Source: Paenibacillus barengoltzii NBRC 101215 | GTDB lineage: Bacteria > Bacillota > Bacilli > Paenibacillales > Paenibacillaceae | Length of the DNA stretch: 61,518 nt | Direction of reading: 5' to 3' | Assembly (NCBI RefSeq): GCF_004000745.1 | Contig: NZ_BILV01000033.1 | Location: 1-61,518, forward strand | Shown: in pieces, positions 51,233-61,518 of the stretch | How the letters are laid out: each line of letters opens with the position of its first letter | Position numbering within the stretch: the stretch's first letter is position 1 | Translations under genes and position numbers: made by a program | The notes under the pieces: generated by a model | The model's input: only the letters and a program-made list of their open reading frames with translations | Told to the model about the DNA's origin: nothing | The model's database searches: none

Positions 51233-51571
51233 ATGCCCAATTACCGCATTATCGTAGATTTATCGGATCGTATGCTGTATCTGCTCGATAACGACATCGT
51301 CGTTCGTGGCTTTCCGGTAGGGATCGGAAAAATGCTTACGCAAACCCCAGTAGGAACGTTTGCGATCGTCAACAAGGCCCCCAATCCCGGCGGGCCGTTT
51401 GGCGCCTATTGGATGGGCTTGTCCAAGCCCCATTACGGGATCCACGGCACTGATGATCCTTCCTCCATCGGCAAAGAGGTTTCACACGGGTGTATCCGAA
51501 TGTATAACCCGGACGTCATCGAGCTAGCCCGGATCGTGCCGATCGGAACCAGCGTAACGATCCGTCAATAA
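51233..51571 (+). CDS. Short L,D-transpeptidase (YkuD domain)
   Basis: 112 aa consisting of a YkuD catalytic domain only: [61 protein letters not shown], with the catalytic His in GIHGTD and Cys in SHGCIRM. These enzymes form 3-3 peptidoglycan cross-links or act in spore cortex/coat. There is no signal peptide or LysM, so its route to the wall is unclear. GGGAGG lies 9 bases before the ATG. Confidence 0.9.
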   Translation: MPNYRIIVDLSDRMLYLLDNDIVVRGFPVGIGKMLTQTPVGTFAIVNKAPNPGGPFGAYWMGLSKPHYGIHGTDDPSSIGKEVSHGCIRMYNPDVIELARIVPIGTSVTIRQ

Positions 51572-51575
51572 GTAC

Positions 51576-51613
51576 AAAAAGGAGAAGTCCTGCTCAGGGG
51601 GCTTCTCTTTTTC
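51576..51613 (+). terminator. Terminator of the L,D-transpeptidase gene
   Basis: GAGAAGTCC/GGGGCTTCTC-type stem flanked by AAAAA and TTTTT, making it usable on both strands. Confidence 0.75.
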
Positions 51614-51680
51614 ATTGTGACTTAACAACGTTCGGACTGTTTTGATATCATGCCCAAGGCAGATTCGAGCAAAATAAAAA

Positions 51681-51708
51681 AGAATCCGCAGAAAATTCTA
51701 CGGATTCT
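51681..51708 (-). terminator. Terminator of the suf operon
   Basis: AGAATCCG/CGGATTCT stem, extended by inner AGAA/TTCT; on the minus strand followed by TTTTTTATTTTG. Confidence 0.85.
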
Positions 51709-51722
51709 AAGCAGTCTTATTC

Positions 51723-53120
51723 TTAACCGATCGAGCCTTCCATCTCGAACTTGATTAAGCGGTTCATCTCTACTGCATATTCCATCGGCAGCTCTTTCGT
51801 GAACGGCTCGATAAAGCCCATAACGATCATTTGCGTTGCTTCTTCTTCGGTCAGACCGCGGCTCATCAGATAGAAGAGCTGCTCTTCCGACACTTTCGAT
51901 ACGGTCGCCTCATGCTCCAGCGTGATGTTGTCGTTCATAATCTCGTTGTACGGGATCGTATCCGACGTCGACTCGTTATCGAGAATCAGCGTATCGCACT
52001 TGATGTTCGATTTCGCGCCTTCCGCTTGACGGCCGAAGGAAGCGAGACCGCGGTAAGTTACCTTGCCGCCATGCTTGGAAATCGACTTCGATACGATCGT
52101 CGATGTGGTATCCGGCGCCAAGTGGATCATTTTCGCACCGGCATCTTGCAACTGACCTTTGCCGGCAACGGCGATGGACAGCACGCTGCCTTTCGCGCCG
52201 CGGCCTTTCAAGATAACTGCCGGGTACTTCATCGTCAGCTTCGAACCGATATTGCCGTCAACCCATTCCATCGTAGCATTCTCTTCGGCTACCGCACGTT
52301 TAGTAACCAGGTTATAGATGTTTGGTGCCCAGTTCTGGATCGTCGTGTAGCGAACACGAGCGTCCTTCTTCACGATGATTTCCACGACCGCGCTATGCAG
52401 CGAGTTCGTGCTGTAGATCGGTGCCGTGCAGCCTTCGGTGTAGTGTACAAAGCTGCCTTCATCGGCGATGATCAGCGTACGTTCGAACTGACCCATGTTC
52501 TCGGAGTTGATCCGGAAATATGCCTGAAGCGGCACTTCACATTTCACACCTGGCGGCACGTAAATGAAGCTGCCCCCGGACCATACGGCGCTGTTCAGAG
52601 CTGCAAACTTGTTGTCCGCAGCAGGAACTACCGTCCCGAAATACTCTTTGAACAGTTCCGGATACTCACGCAATGCGGAATCTGTATCCATGAAGATAAC
52701 CCCTTGATCTTCAAGGTCCTTCTGAATGCTGTGGTATACGACCTCCGACTCGTATTGCGCGGAGACGCCGGCCAGGAACTTCTGCTCGGCCTCTGGAATC
52801 CCCAGCTTATCAAACGTTTCTTTGATTTCTGCCGGGACTTCTTCCCACGTCTTACCTTGTTTCTCAGATGGTTTCACGTAGTATTGAATATCGTTAAAAT
52901 CGAGCTCGCTCAAATCTCCGCCCCAACGCGGCAACGGCATTTTCTCGAACTGCTCAAGCGATTTGAGGCGGAAATTAAGCATCCACTCCGGCTCGCCTTT
53001 AATACGGGAGATTTCCGTTACGATTTCACGGGTCAAGCCTTTACCGGATTGAAAGATCGCCTTGTGTTCATCCCGGAAACCGTATTTATACTCTTCTAAT
53101 TCCGGTGCTTTTTTGGCCAT
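51723..53120 (-). CDS. sufB: Fe-S cluster assembly scaffold SufB
   Basis: 465-aa SufB of the SufBCD scaffold complex, which builds and transfers Fe-S clusters. The long beta-helix core contains [47 protein letters not shown] and [23 protein letters not shown] (Cys ligand candidate), with the helical end [22 protein letters not shown]. Last gene of sufC-sufD-sufS-sufU-sufB. GAGGAGGTAGCC region precedes the ATG. It is followed by the operon terminator. Confidence 0.97.
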   Translation of the reverse strand: MAKKAPELEEYKYGFRDEHKAIFQSGKGLTREIVTEISRIKGEPEWMLNFRLKSLEQFEKMPLPRWGGDLSELDFNDIQYYVKPSEKQGKTWEEVPAEIKETFDKLGIPEAEQKFLAGVSAQYESEVVYHSIQKDLEDQGVIFMDTDSALREYPELFKEYFGTVVPAADNKFAALNSAVWSGGSFIYVPPGVKCEVPLQAYFRINSENMGQFERTLIIADEGSFVHYTEGCTAPIYSTNSLHSAVVEIIVKKDARVRYTTIQNWAPNIYNLVTKRAVAEENATMEWVDGNIGSKLTMKYPAVILKGRGAKGSVLSIAVAGKGQLQDAGAKMIHLAPDTTSTIVSKSISKHGGKVTYRGLASFGRQAEGAKSNIKCDTLILDNESTSDTIPYNEIMNDNITLEHEATVSKVSEEQLFYLMSRGLTEEEATQMIVMGFIEPFTKELPMEYAVEMNRLIKFEMEGSIG

Positions 53121-53142
53121 GTTCGGCTACCTCCTCAGGGGA

Positions 53143-56083
<2,941 letters not shown>

Positions 56084-56102
56084 TCTTTACTCCTCCTTCC
56101 GA

Positions 56103-56885
56103 TTAGGCTTCTTGACCAACTGTTTCGTCCACGATACCCAGCTCTTCTTTGACCCAATCGTAACCTTCCGCTTCCAGGCGTTCGGCAAGCTCAGGACCGC
56201 CGGATTTCACGATACGGCCTTGCATCATCACGTGAACGAAGTCCGGTTTGATGTAGTTTAACAGACGTTGATAGTGAGTAATAATCAAGAAGCCGCGGTC
56301 TTCGCTGCGCATGGAGTTAACACCATTGGCCACGATCCGCAAAGCGTCGATGTCAAGACCAGAGTCGATTTCGTCCAGAATAACGATCTTCGGATCAAGC
56401 AGCAGCATTTGCAAAATTTCGTTCCGTTTCTTCTCCCCGCCGGAGAAACCTTCGTTCAAATAACGGTGCGCAAACTCTGGATTCATCTCCAGCACTTTCA
56501 TTTGCTCTTCCATTTGACGAATGAATTTGATCAGGGAAATTTCATTCCCTTCACCGCGGCGGGCATTAATGGCACTGCGCAGGAAGTCTGCATTCGTTAC
56601 GCCAGCGATCTCGCTCGGATATTGCATCGCGAGGAACATCCCAGCGCGGGCGCGTTCGTCAACGGCCATCTCCAGCACGTCTTCCCCGTTCAGCGTCACT
56701 TTACCATCCGTAACTTCATACTTCGGGTGACCCATCAGCGCAGAAGCCAGCGTACTTTTCCCGGTTCCGTTCGGACCCATGATGGCGTGAATTTCTCCGC
56801 CTTTTATCTCAAGGTTAATCCCTTTCAGGATCTCCTTCTCCTCGATTGTTGCTTTCAAACCCTCAACTACAAAATGCGTTGCCAT
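56103..56885 (-). CDS. sufC: Fe-S assembly ATPase SufC
   Basis: 260-aa ABC-type ATPase that powers the SufBCD complex. Walker A GPNGTGKST, signature SGGEKKRNE, Walker B IVILDEIDSGLD and the H-loop ITHYQRLL are all intact. The start is taken at ATG 56885 (MATHFVVEGL) with AAGGAG 8 bases before; an in-frame ATG at 56906 is less likely. First gene of the suf operon; its promoter contains two Fur-family boxes. Confidence 0.96.
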   Translation of the reverse strand: MATHFVVEGLKATIEEKEILKGINLEIKGGEIHAIMGPNGTGKSTLASALMGHPKYEVTDGKVTLNGEDVLEMAVDERARAGMFLAMQYPSEIAGVTNADFLRSAINARRGEGNEISLIKFIRQMEEQMKVLEMNPEFAHRYLNEGFSGGEKKRNEILQMLLLDPKIVILDEIDSGLDIDALRIVANGVNSMRSEDRGFLIITHYQRLLNYIKPDFVHVMMQGRIVKSGGPELAERLEAEGYDWVKEELGIVDETVGQEA

Positions 56886-56956
56886 GTAACTGCTCCTTCC
56901 ATTCACGAAAATTACGGTATTTGCTTAGGGCCGCCGCCCTCGTTCTTGCCATTATA

Positions 56957-56971
56957 TCATAACAATTATCA
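56957..56971. promoter_or_regulatory. Fur-type box between -35 and -10 of sufC promoter
   Basis: On the minus strand TGATAATTGTTATGA matches the 7-1-7 Fur consensus TGATAATNATTATCA at 12 of 14 fixed positions. A TATAAT -10 lies immediately downstream (56956-56951 on the minus strand). Confidence 0.55.
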
Positions 56972-56973
56972 CA

Positions 56974-56988
56974 TTAGAATAATTCTAA
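56974..56988. promoter_or_regulatory. PerR/Fur-type palindrome upstream of sufC
   Basis: TTAGAATAATTCTAA is a perfect 7-1-7 palindrome like PerR boxes (TTATAATNATTATAA). It overlaps the -35 region of the sufC promoter and adjoins a tandem GATTCTCACT repeat at 56991-57010. Confidence 0.6.
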
Positions 56989-57163
56989 GTGATTCTCACT
57001 GATTCTCACTTCATTCTAACCTACTTTATTGGCATAAGCAACGTATGGCGGCGGATGTTCACCGTTATGCAATATCGTTGTCACAGAATGCAAAAGGACC
57101 CGGCCCGCGTTTGCGGCCAAGCCCTCTTGGAATGCGTGCTGTCTTCGACTCCGGTAAGAGCTA

Positions 57164-57637
57164 TCAATCCAAATACGCCCGGAGCATCCACATGTGTTTT
57201 TCCCATTTGCCAAGATAACCGGTTAACAAATCGCTGGTGACGTTATCCTCCACCTGATCCGCGAGACCAATCCCTTCGTTGTACGCCTCCGTTAAGGTCG
57301 CCAGGTCCTCAAGCACATGCTGAACCATCGCCTGCGGCTCCTCCTTCCCGGTTGCCTCCTGAATGGTGGCCAGGTCCAGATACTCTTCCAGCGATGCTGC
57401 CGGGTTCCACTTCAGCGCCAGCATTCGCTCGGCAATGGCATCCATTTGTTCAGTAACTTCATTATACAACTCCTCAAATTTGGCGTGCAGCCGAAAGAAA
57501 TTTGTCCCTTTCACATACCAATGGTAGTTGTGCAGCTTCACATAAAGCACGTTCAGGTTGGCAACTTGTTCGTTCAGCAGTTGCTCCAGGCTGGATTTCT
57601 TCGTATTCTTTGCTGGTTTGGCTTCCGATTTGGCCAT
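57164..57637 (-). CDS. dps: Dps/MrgA-type DNA-binding ferritin
   Basis: 157 aa. Dps proteins oxidise and store iron and protect DNA from peroxide. A basic N-terminal tail (AKSEAKPAKNTKKSS) is followed by a four-helix ferritin fold with the ferroxidase site residues in HNYHWYVKGTNFFRLHAKFEELYNEVTEQMDAIAER. GGGGATAAGG precedes the ATG. It lies upstream of the suf operon on the same strand but with its own promoter; no perfect PerR box was seen in front of it. Confidence 0.92.
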   Translation of the reverse strand: MAKSEAKPAKNTKKSSLEQLLNEQVANLNVLYVKLHNYHWYVKGTNFFRLHAKFEELYNEVTEQMDAIAERMLALKWNPAASLEEYLDLATIQEATGKEEPQAMVQHVLEDLATLTEAYNEGIGLADQVEDNVTSDLLTGYLGKWEKHMWMLRAYLD

Positions 57638-57848
57638 CCTTATCCCCTGCTTTCTTCAATAAAATGTTGTCATTATCTTACCCTGATTCAGGCGGGGTGA
57701 AACAAAAGATCCATAGATGTATAGATTTGTGTAAATTTCTTGATGTTTGGACTATGATTGTTGTCATAGTGGTGCTATTATTATTGAGGATTTTCAACAG
57801 AAAAGGATGACCTTTCTCTGCCTAACTTGAAATCACTGTGGGGGAATT

Positions 57849-58397
57849 ATGGAAAATCAAACCGGTCAACATCAGAAACAAGATGACGAATTGGGCTATT
57901 TATTTAACGTCGAGATTCTAGTCAAAGGGACAACGAACCCGATGGCTCTGCAAGCGCTGATGAAGCTGCTGAACGACAGCCCTGACATTATAGATTACCG
58001 CATTAATTCCGGAATCGAGCTGGGACGAATCATCGAATCTACCTTGGCTTCTCGTAAGCAGTCCCGCATTGATACCGCCCAAGCCGAAAAGGCCAAGAAT
58101 AGCGGTAAAGAAACGACGAAGCCATCCGCTGCGGTGGAGAAGAAGAAAAGTGAGCCGGCTTCGAGCAACTTCAAGGAGTTGACCACAAGCGATGAATTCC
58201 AAGACTGGATTCAAAGCTACATTACAGGCAATAAGCTTGTCCGATTGTACATCAATCGTAACGGGAAGCGGACGAGTATGCCGTGCCGAATCCTAAACTT
58301 CCTTCCGGAAACTTATGCTGTGAGTGTATACCACGTCGACGAGAAGCAGGTCTACACACTGAAGCTAAGCGAGATCATCGATTTTTTAGATACGTGA
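57849..58397 (+). CDS. Conserved hypothetical protein with C-terminal beta-barrel-like domain
   Basis: 182 aa, no family recognised. The N-terminal part (about residues 14-70) is mixed alpha/beta (LFNVEILVKGTTNPMALQALMKLLN, resembling a small ACT-like or ferredoxin-like fold). A Lys/Ser/Glu-rich linker (about 75-110) leads to a C-terminal domain (about 112-182: FQDWIQSYITGNKLVRLYINRNGKRTSMPCRILNFLPETYAVSVYH) whose strand pattern resembles an Sm/SH3-like barrel (inference only). GTGGGGG lies 4 bases before the ATG. Confidence 0.7.
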   Translation: MENQTGQHQKQDDELGYLFNVEILVKGTTNPMALQALMKLLNDSPDIIDYRINSGIELGRIIESTLASRKQSRIDTAQAEKAKNSGKETTKPSAAVEKKKSEPASSNFKELTTSDEFQDWIQSYITGNKLVRLYINRNGKRTSMPCRILNFLPETYAVSVYHVDEKQVYTLKLSEIIDFLDT

Positions 58398-58419
58398 AAA
58401 ATATCTGAACAATGCAGTC

Positions 58420-58465
58420 AAAAGGGCTGGCGTTTCCTGTGGATGCAGGTTGCGCCAGCCCTTTT
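58420..58465. terminator. Bidirectional terminator
   Basis: AAAAGGGCTGGCG/CGCCAGCCCTTTT perfect 13-bp stem between the convergent 57849 and DUF423 genes. Confidence 0.9.
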
Positions 58466-58854
58466 CAAGCCCCCGCCCGCGGTGCTGCCTTCCAGGCTTC
58501 CAGTGCGAGCATTAGCCAGCCAGCTAGAAATGACACGCCGCCAAGCGGTGTCACCGGACCAAGCCATCGCAAGTCCCAGACGGCAAGGCCGTATAAGCTG
58601 CCAGAAAATAAGATCACGCCGATCAGAAATAGCCGTCCACTCCACAACAGCCGCTTAGAGTCTCCCCACTTCGCGGCAAATAACGCGGTCAGCAGCATGG
58701 CAAGGCCATGAATCATTTGATAATGGACTCCGGTCTCAAACGTGCCTATGGCAGCCTCCCCGATCCGCTCTTTCAAGATGTGAGCGCCAAACGCACCAAA
58801 CGCCACAGAGAGAAGCATGACAATCGCTCCGATCCCCGCATATTTTCGCTGCAC
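58465..58854 (-). CDS. DUF423 membrane protein (YwdK-like)
   Basis: 129-aa DUF423 protein with four helices: QRKYAGIGAIVMLLSVAFGAFGAHILKERI, GVHYQMIHGLAMLLTALFA, FLIGVILFSGSLYGLAV and LGPVTPLGGVSFLAGWLML are diagnostic. The function is unknown. The start is probably GTG at 58854 (V of VQRKYAG), 8 bases after AAAGGGTGA; an upstream GTG at 58866 lies inside that ribosome binding site. Confidence 0.87.
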   Translation of the reverse strand: MQRKYAGIGAIVMLLSVAFGAFGAHILKERIGEAAIGTFETGVHYQMIHGLAMLLTALFAAKWGDSKRLLWSGRLFLIGVILFSGSLYGLAVWDLRWLGPVTPLGGVSFLAGWLMLALEAWKAAPRAGA

Positions 58855-59031
58855 TATTGATTTCACCCTTTCTGATCATGTCCATTCGCCTTCGTGTCCA
58901 TCATACCGCAGCGCTTTGCCTGATTTCCACCATCGTTTCAACCAAAAATATCCTTGCAATTTTCAGGAGGATATTTGAAGATGGTCTTGAATAGGTTTAC
59001 ATTACATAATGTCAATTAAAGGAGTTTTGGG

Positions 59032-59442
59032 ATGGATCATCGTCAATCGGAGCAAGATCCTGTATCACCTTATTTTGCCCCCCATGAGCCAATGAACCGA
59101 GTAAAATTCTCCGGCCCCGGCATCGCCTCCTTCATACTCAGCTTAGTTGCCGTAGTTGGCTATATCGCTGCGCTGGCATTGATTATTTCTACAGCTATGG
59201 ATCTCGTGGACCAGCCTGCGGAGGCCATCGCCGCGGACCTGATGCAACGAAGCGGGACGGTGCTTGGCGTTTTGCTGTTCCTCATTTCCGGCGTATTGGA
59301 CCTGGTCGGATTGATTCTAGGCATCGTAGGCTTGGCGATTCGAAATCGGAGGAAAGTGTTTGCGATACTAGGCACGATTTTTTCGGTCTTGCCATTAGTT
59401 CTCTTCATCTTTTTGATCGTACTTGGCAGCCTCACGGGCTAA
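59032..59442 (+). CDS. Multi-helix membrane protein of unknown function
   Basis: 136 aa. A polar, His/Pro-rich N-terminus (about residues 1-28) is followed by three hydrophobic helices (about 29-53, 75-100 and 110-134) separated by short charged loops. The pattern resembles DUF4190/DUF4064-type small membrane proteins, without a firm match. AAAGGAGTTTTGGG precedes the ATG. Followed by two hairpins, so it is a single-gene unit. Confidence 0.65.
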   Translation: MDHRQSEQDPVSPYFAPHEPMNRVKFSGPGIASFILSLVAVVGYIAALALIISTAMDLVDQPAEAIAADLMQRSGTVLGVLLFLISGVLDLVGLILGIVGLAIRNRRKVFAILGTIFSVLPLVLFIFLIVLGSLTG

Positions 59443-59478
59443 AATAACGCAACACCTTGCAAGCTTTACCTCAAAAAA

Positions 59479-59549
59479 GGCAGCGTCTATCGCAGACGGC
59501 TGCCGAAAGCCCCAAACTCCGCGGGTCTTTAGTCGGTCTTGGGGCTTTT
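59479..59549 (+). terminator. Two hairpins before degV genes
   Basis: GGCAGCGTCT/AGACGGCTGCC (59479-59504) is followed by AAAGCCCCAA/TTGGGGCTTTT (59506-59549); the second ends in TTTTCC, a likely rho-independent terminator on the plus strand. Confidence 0.7.
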
Positions 59550-59635
59550 CCTTGTCTTGTTCTTTTTGATAGAATGGATGAAAGTTCTTCTTTACATTAC
59601 ATCGAATTTGGATCAACTAACCAAGGAGACTGTTT

Positions 59636-60496
59636 ATGTCTAAAGTGAAAATTTTTGCGGATAGTACCTCGGATCTGCCAGCTGGTTGGGTCGAACGGTA
59701 TGATATCGGCCTGGTTCCGCTTTACGTCGTATTCGGCGATGAAACGTTCCGGGACGGCATCGACATTACCCCGCTCGAGATTTATCGCCGGGTGGAGGCC
59801 GAAGGGCAATTACCTAAGACAACAGCCCCATCCCCCAAAGATTTTATGAGCGCTTTCGGCCCTTACATCGATCAAGGAATGGACATCGTGTATATCAGCT
59901 TGTCGTCCAAGCTGTCGTCCACCTATCAGAACGCGCTTATCGCAGCTGCGGAATATCCCGAGGGTCGAGTTCATATCGTAGATTCCTTGACGCTGTGCAG
60001 CGGGATCGGGATGCTGGTCATGAAGGCCGTACGCCTGGCTGAGCAAGGGTGGGGAGCCGCAGAAATCGCTGGACAAGTTGCCGCCTTACGCTCCCAAGTG
60101 GAGACACAATTTGTCATTGATACGTTGGATTATTTGTACAAAGGCGGTCGCTGTTCCGGGATGCAGAACATCATGGGCAGCCTGCTGCAGATTCGTCCGG
60201 TCCTGAAGATGGTGGACGGGAACATCATCCCGGCTTACAAAGTACGAGGCCGCAAGGAGAAAGCCGTGCAGCTCATGCTTGACAATGCCCTGGCCGACAA
60301 AGATCAGATGGATGAGGATTTGATCTTGGTCGCACATACGCTCGCGGAGGAGGAGGCCCATCGGTTATCCGTGATTTTGCGGGAGCAGACCGGTGTACGA
60401 GAAGTCGCTGTTGCAGAAGCTGGCTGCGTCATTTCGAGCCACTGCGGCCCCCATACCGTCGCGATTATGTATGCAAGAAAATCGGCGGCTTCATAA
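59636..60496 (+). CDS. DegV family fatty-acid binding protein (copy 1)
   Basis: 286-aa DegV/FakB family protein: KIFADSTSDLPAGW, TTAPSPKDFMSAF, SLSSKLSSTYQNA, DTLDYLYKGGRCSG and the final SSHCGPHTVAIMYARK are conserved. FakB-type members bind fatty acids for phosphorylation by FakA; whether this one does is unknown, and no fakA is adjacent. AAGGAGACTGTTT precedes the ATG. It is followed 37 bp later by a close paralogue. Confidence 0.93.
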   Translation: MSKVKIFADSTSDLPAGWVERYDIGLVPLYVVFGDETFRDGIDITPLEIYRRVEAEGQLPKTTAPSPKDFMSAFGPYIDQGMDIVYISLSSKLSSTYQNALIAAAEYPEGRVHIVDSLTLCSGIGMLVMKAVRLAEQGWGAAEIAGQVAALRSQVETQFVIDTLDYLYKGGRCSGMQNIMGSLLQIRPVLKMVDGNIIPAYKVRGRKEKAVQLMLDNALADKDQMDEDLILVAHTLAEEEAHRLSVILREQTGVREVAVAEAGCVISSHCGPHTVAIMYARKSAAS

Positions 60497-60533
60497 GTCC
60501 CATAGATAACCATAGACGTTTAGGAGGATTTAT

Positions 60534-61388
60534 ATGGGTTCCATTAAAATTTTTGCAGACAGCACTTGCGATCTCCCCGCTGAATGGATTGCGCAGTACG
60601 ACATCGGCATTGTGCCTCTGTATGTGACGTTTTCGGAACAAACTTACAAGGACGGAATCGATCTGACGGTGCCTGAGCTCTACAAGAAAGTCGATGAGAC
60701 GGGCAAATTGCCTAAGACGGCGGCACCGTCACCGGCGGATTTCATCGAAGCGTTTCGTCCACATATTGAGGAAGGCCGGAAAATTCTCTATATCAGCTTG
60801 TCCTCAGAGCTGTCCTCGACTTATCAAAATGCGTTGATTGCCGCAGACGAATTTGCCGAAGGCATGGTGACGGTGTTCGATTCCCTGAATTTATCGAGCG
60901 GCATCGGGCTGCAGGTGATGAAAGCCGTTAACGCTGCTGCAGAAGGCAAGAGCGTTGAAGAAATCGTTGCCCTGTTGACTGCCGTGCGTCCGCAGGTCGA
61001 GACCGAATTTGTCATCGATTCGCTGGATTATCTGTATAAGGGTGGTCGCTGCTCGGGGATGCAGAACATCGTTGGCAGTCTGCTAAAAATTCGGCCTGTG
61101 ATCAAGGTCGAGAACGGCAAAATGACGCCAGCATACAAAATTCGCGGCAGCCGGGACAAAGCGCTCGATCAGCTGTTAAACAATGCGCTTAGCCATCTAT
61201 CTGAGATGGATGATGATCTCATCTTCGTCACGCATTCCTTGGCGGATGAGGACGCGAAGGTGCTGAAGGAAGCGTTAGAAGCCAAGACGAACGCCCGCCA
61301 AGTTGCGGTGTCCAATGCCGGCTGCGTCATCTCCAGCCACTGCGGCGCCAAAACGATTGGTATCCTGTATACGAAGAAGCTGGCATAA
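60534..61388 (+). CDS. DegV family fatty-acid binding protein (copy 2)
   Basis: 284-aa paralogue of copy 1, clearly alike from end to end (KIFADSTCDLPAEWIAQYDIGIVPLYV, KTAAPSPADFIEAFRPH, SLSSELSSTYQNALIAA, VIDSLDYLYKGGRCSGMQNIVGSLLKIRPV). Tandem duplication is evident, with divergence in loops that would change the fatty-acid pocket. TTTAGGAGGATTTAT precedes the ATG. Terminator follows. Confidence 0.93.
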   Translation: MGSIKIFADSTCDLPAEWIAQYDIGIVPLYVTFSEQTYKDGIDLTVPELYKKVDETGKLPKTAAPSPADFIEAFRPHIEEGRKILYISLSSELSSTYQNALIAADEFAEGMVTVFDSLNLSSGIGLQVMKAVNAAAEGKSVEEIVALLTAVRPQVETEFVIDSLDYLYKGGRCSGMQNIVGSLLKIRPVIKVENGKMTPAYKIRGSRDKALDQLLNNALSHLSEMDDDLIFVTHSLADEDAKVLKEALEAKTNARQVAVSNAGCVISSHCGAKTIGILYTKKLA

Positions 61389-61406
61389 GTTTTATGCAAA
61401 ATAAAA

Positions 61407-61441
61407 AAGGAAGACCAGGGACTCTCCCCGGCCTTCCTTTT
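61407..61441 (+). terminator. Terminator of the degV pair
   Basis: AAAGGAAG/CTTCCTTT stem with inner GGG/CCC pairs, followed by TTTTTG. Confidence 0.85.
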
Positions 61442-61456
61442 TGCGTCTTGAGGCAC

Positions 61457-61495
61457 AAAAAAAACGGGACTCTCAGTAACAACGCTGGAATCCCG
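61457..61495 (-). terminator. Terminator of a minus-strand gene beyond the window
   Basis: CGGGA..TCCCG stem (61465-61495) with an eight-A run on its left, which is a U8 tract in minus-strand RNA. It probably ends a convergent gene that starts beyond position 61518. Confidence 0.7.
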
Positions 61496-61518
61496 GTGAT
61501 CAATCTGATTTTATCTAG

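Noticed and set aside
51831..53099. 422-aa plus-strand frame opposite sufB
   Set aside because: Antisense shadow; no ribosome binding site, while sufB is unmistakable.
57754..57810. 18-residue hydrophobic mini-ORF before the 57849 gene
   Set aside because: MIVVIVVLLLLRIFNRKG could be a small membrane peptide, but no ribosome binding site is seen upstream.

Overview
The window is about 61.5 kb of chromosome from an endospore-forming Firmicute, most likely Paenibacillus or a close relative. Supporting evidence: ytrH/ytrI, yheA-yheB with YheC/YheD coat-associated ATP-grasp genes, a GerA-type germinant receptor, cotJABC, sufCDSUB, ytoI/ytpI, strong AGGAGG ribosome binding sites, moderate-to-high GC, and frequent TTG starts. 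No rRNA, tRNA, CRISPR array, prophage or insertion sequence was recognised. About 58 protein genes are supported.

Layout. 1-6.1 kb: 5' part of dnaE (-), sporulation genes ytrH-ytrI (+), ytpI (+), ytoI (-). 6.1-12.4 kb: an apparent anaerobic/NO island of ywiC (-), a DUF2249-unknown-DUF2249 operon (+), a radical-SAM haem-type protein coupled to cgoX/hemY (-), and a lone acetolactate synthase (+). Its intergenic regions carry CRP/FNR-type palindromes centred about -41 from recognisable -10 boxes. hcp at 32.6 kb carries the same element, so these units look like one regulon. 12.4-15.2 kb: a small membrane gene, yheA and yheB, separated by 0.7 kb of unusual non-coding DNA with a duplicated 196-bp nested inverted repeat. 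15.4-22.1 kb: five tandem YheC/YheD-type ATP-grasp paralogues with one embedded GNAT acetyltransferase. 22.2-26.9 kb: a HAD phosphatase and a four-gene germinant receptor operon (gerA-gerC-small D subunit-gerB).

27-45 kb: mixed accessory and metabolic genes. These are a GH5 glucanase with a cre site on its promoter, a short UvrC/Cho-like nuclease coupled to a YfcE-type phosphodiesterase, ApbE, Hcp, a GH29 fucosidase, a LysR regulator divergent from a carboxylesterase-TauE pair, CueP, an AI-2E-type permease, a low-GC quinone-oxidoreductase-like gene, a zinc ribbon protein, cotJABC and a CNNM/CorC protein. 45-61.5 kb: yfkAB, uppP, a YunD-like nucleotidase, a fused MoaD-MoaE, a degenerate HD-GYP protein, an L,D-transpeptidase, the sufCDSUB operon behind two Fur/PerR-type 7-1-7 boxes, dps, an unrecognised two-part protein, DUF423, a small membrane protein and two tandem DegV proteins.

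The least explained structures are the 196-bp duplicated repeat (13.5-13.9 kb), the five-member ATP-grasp array with its GNAT, and the FNR-type regulon, including one site that appears to be shared by two divergent operons.
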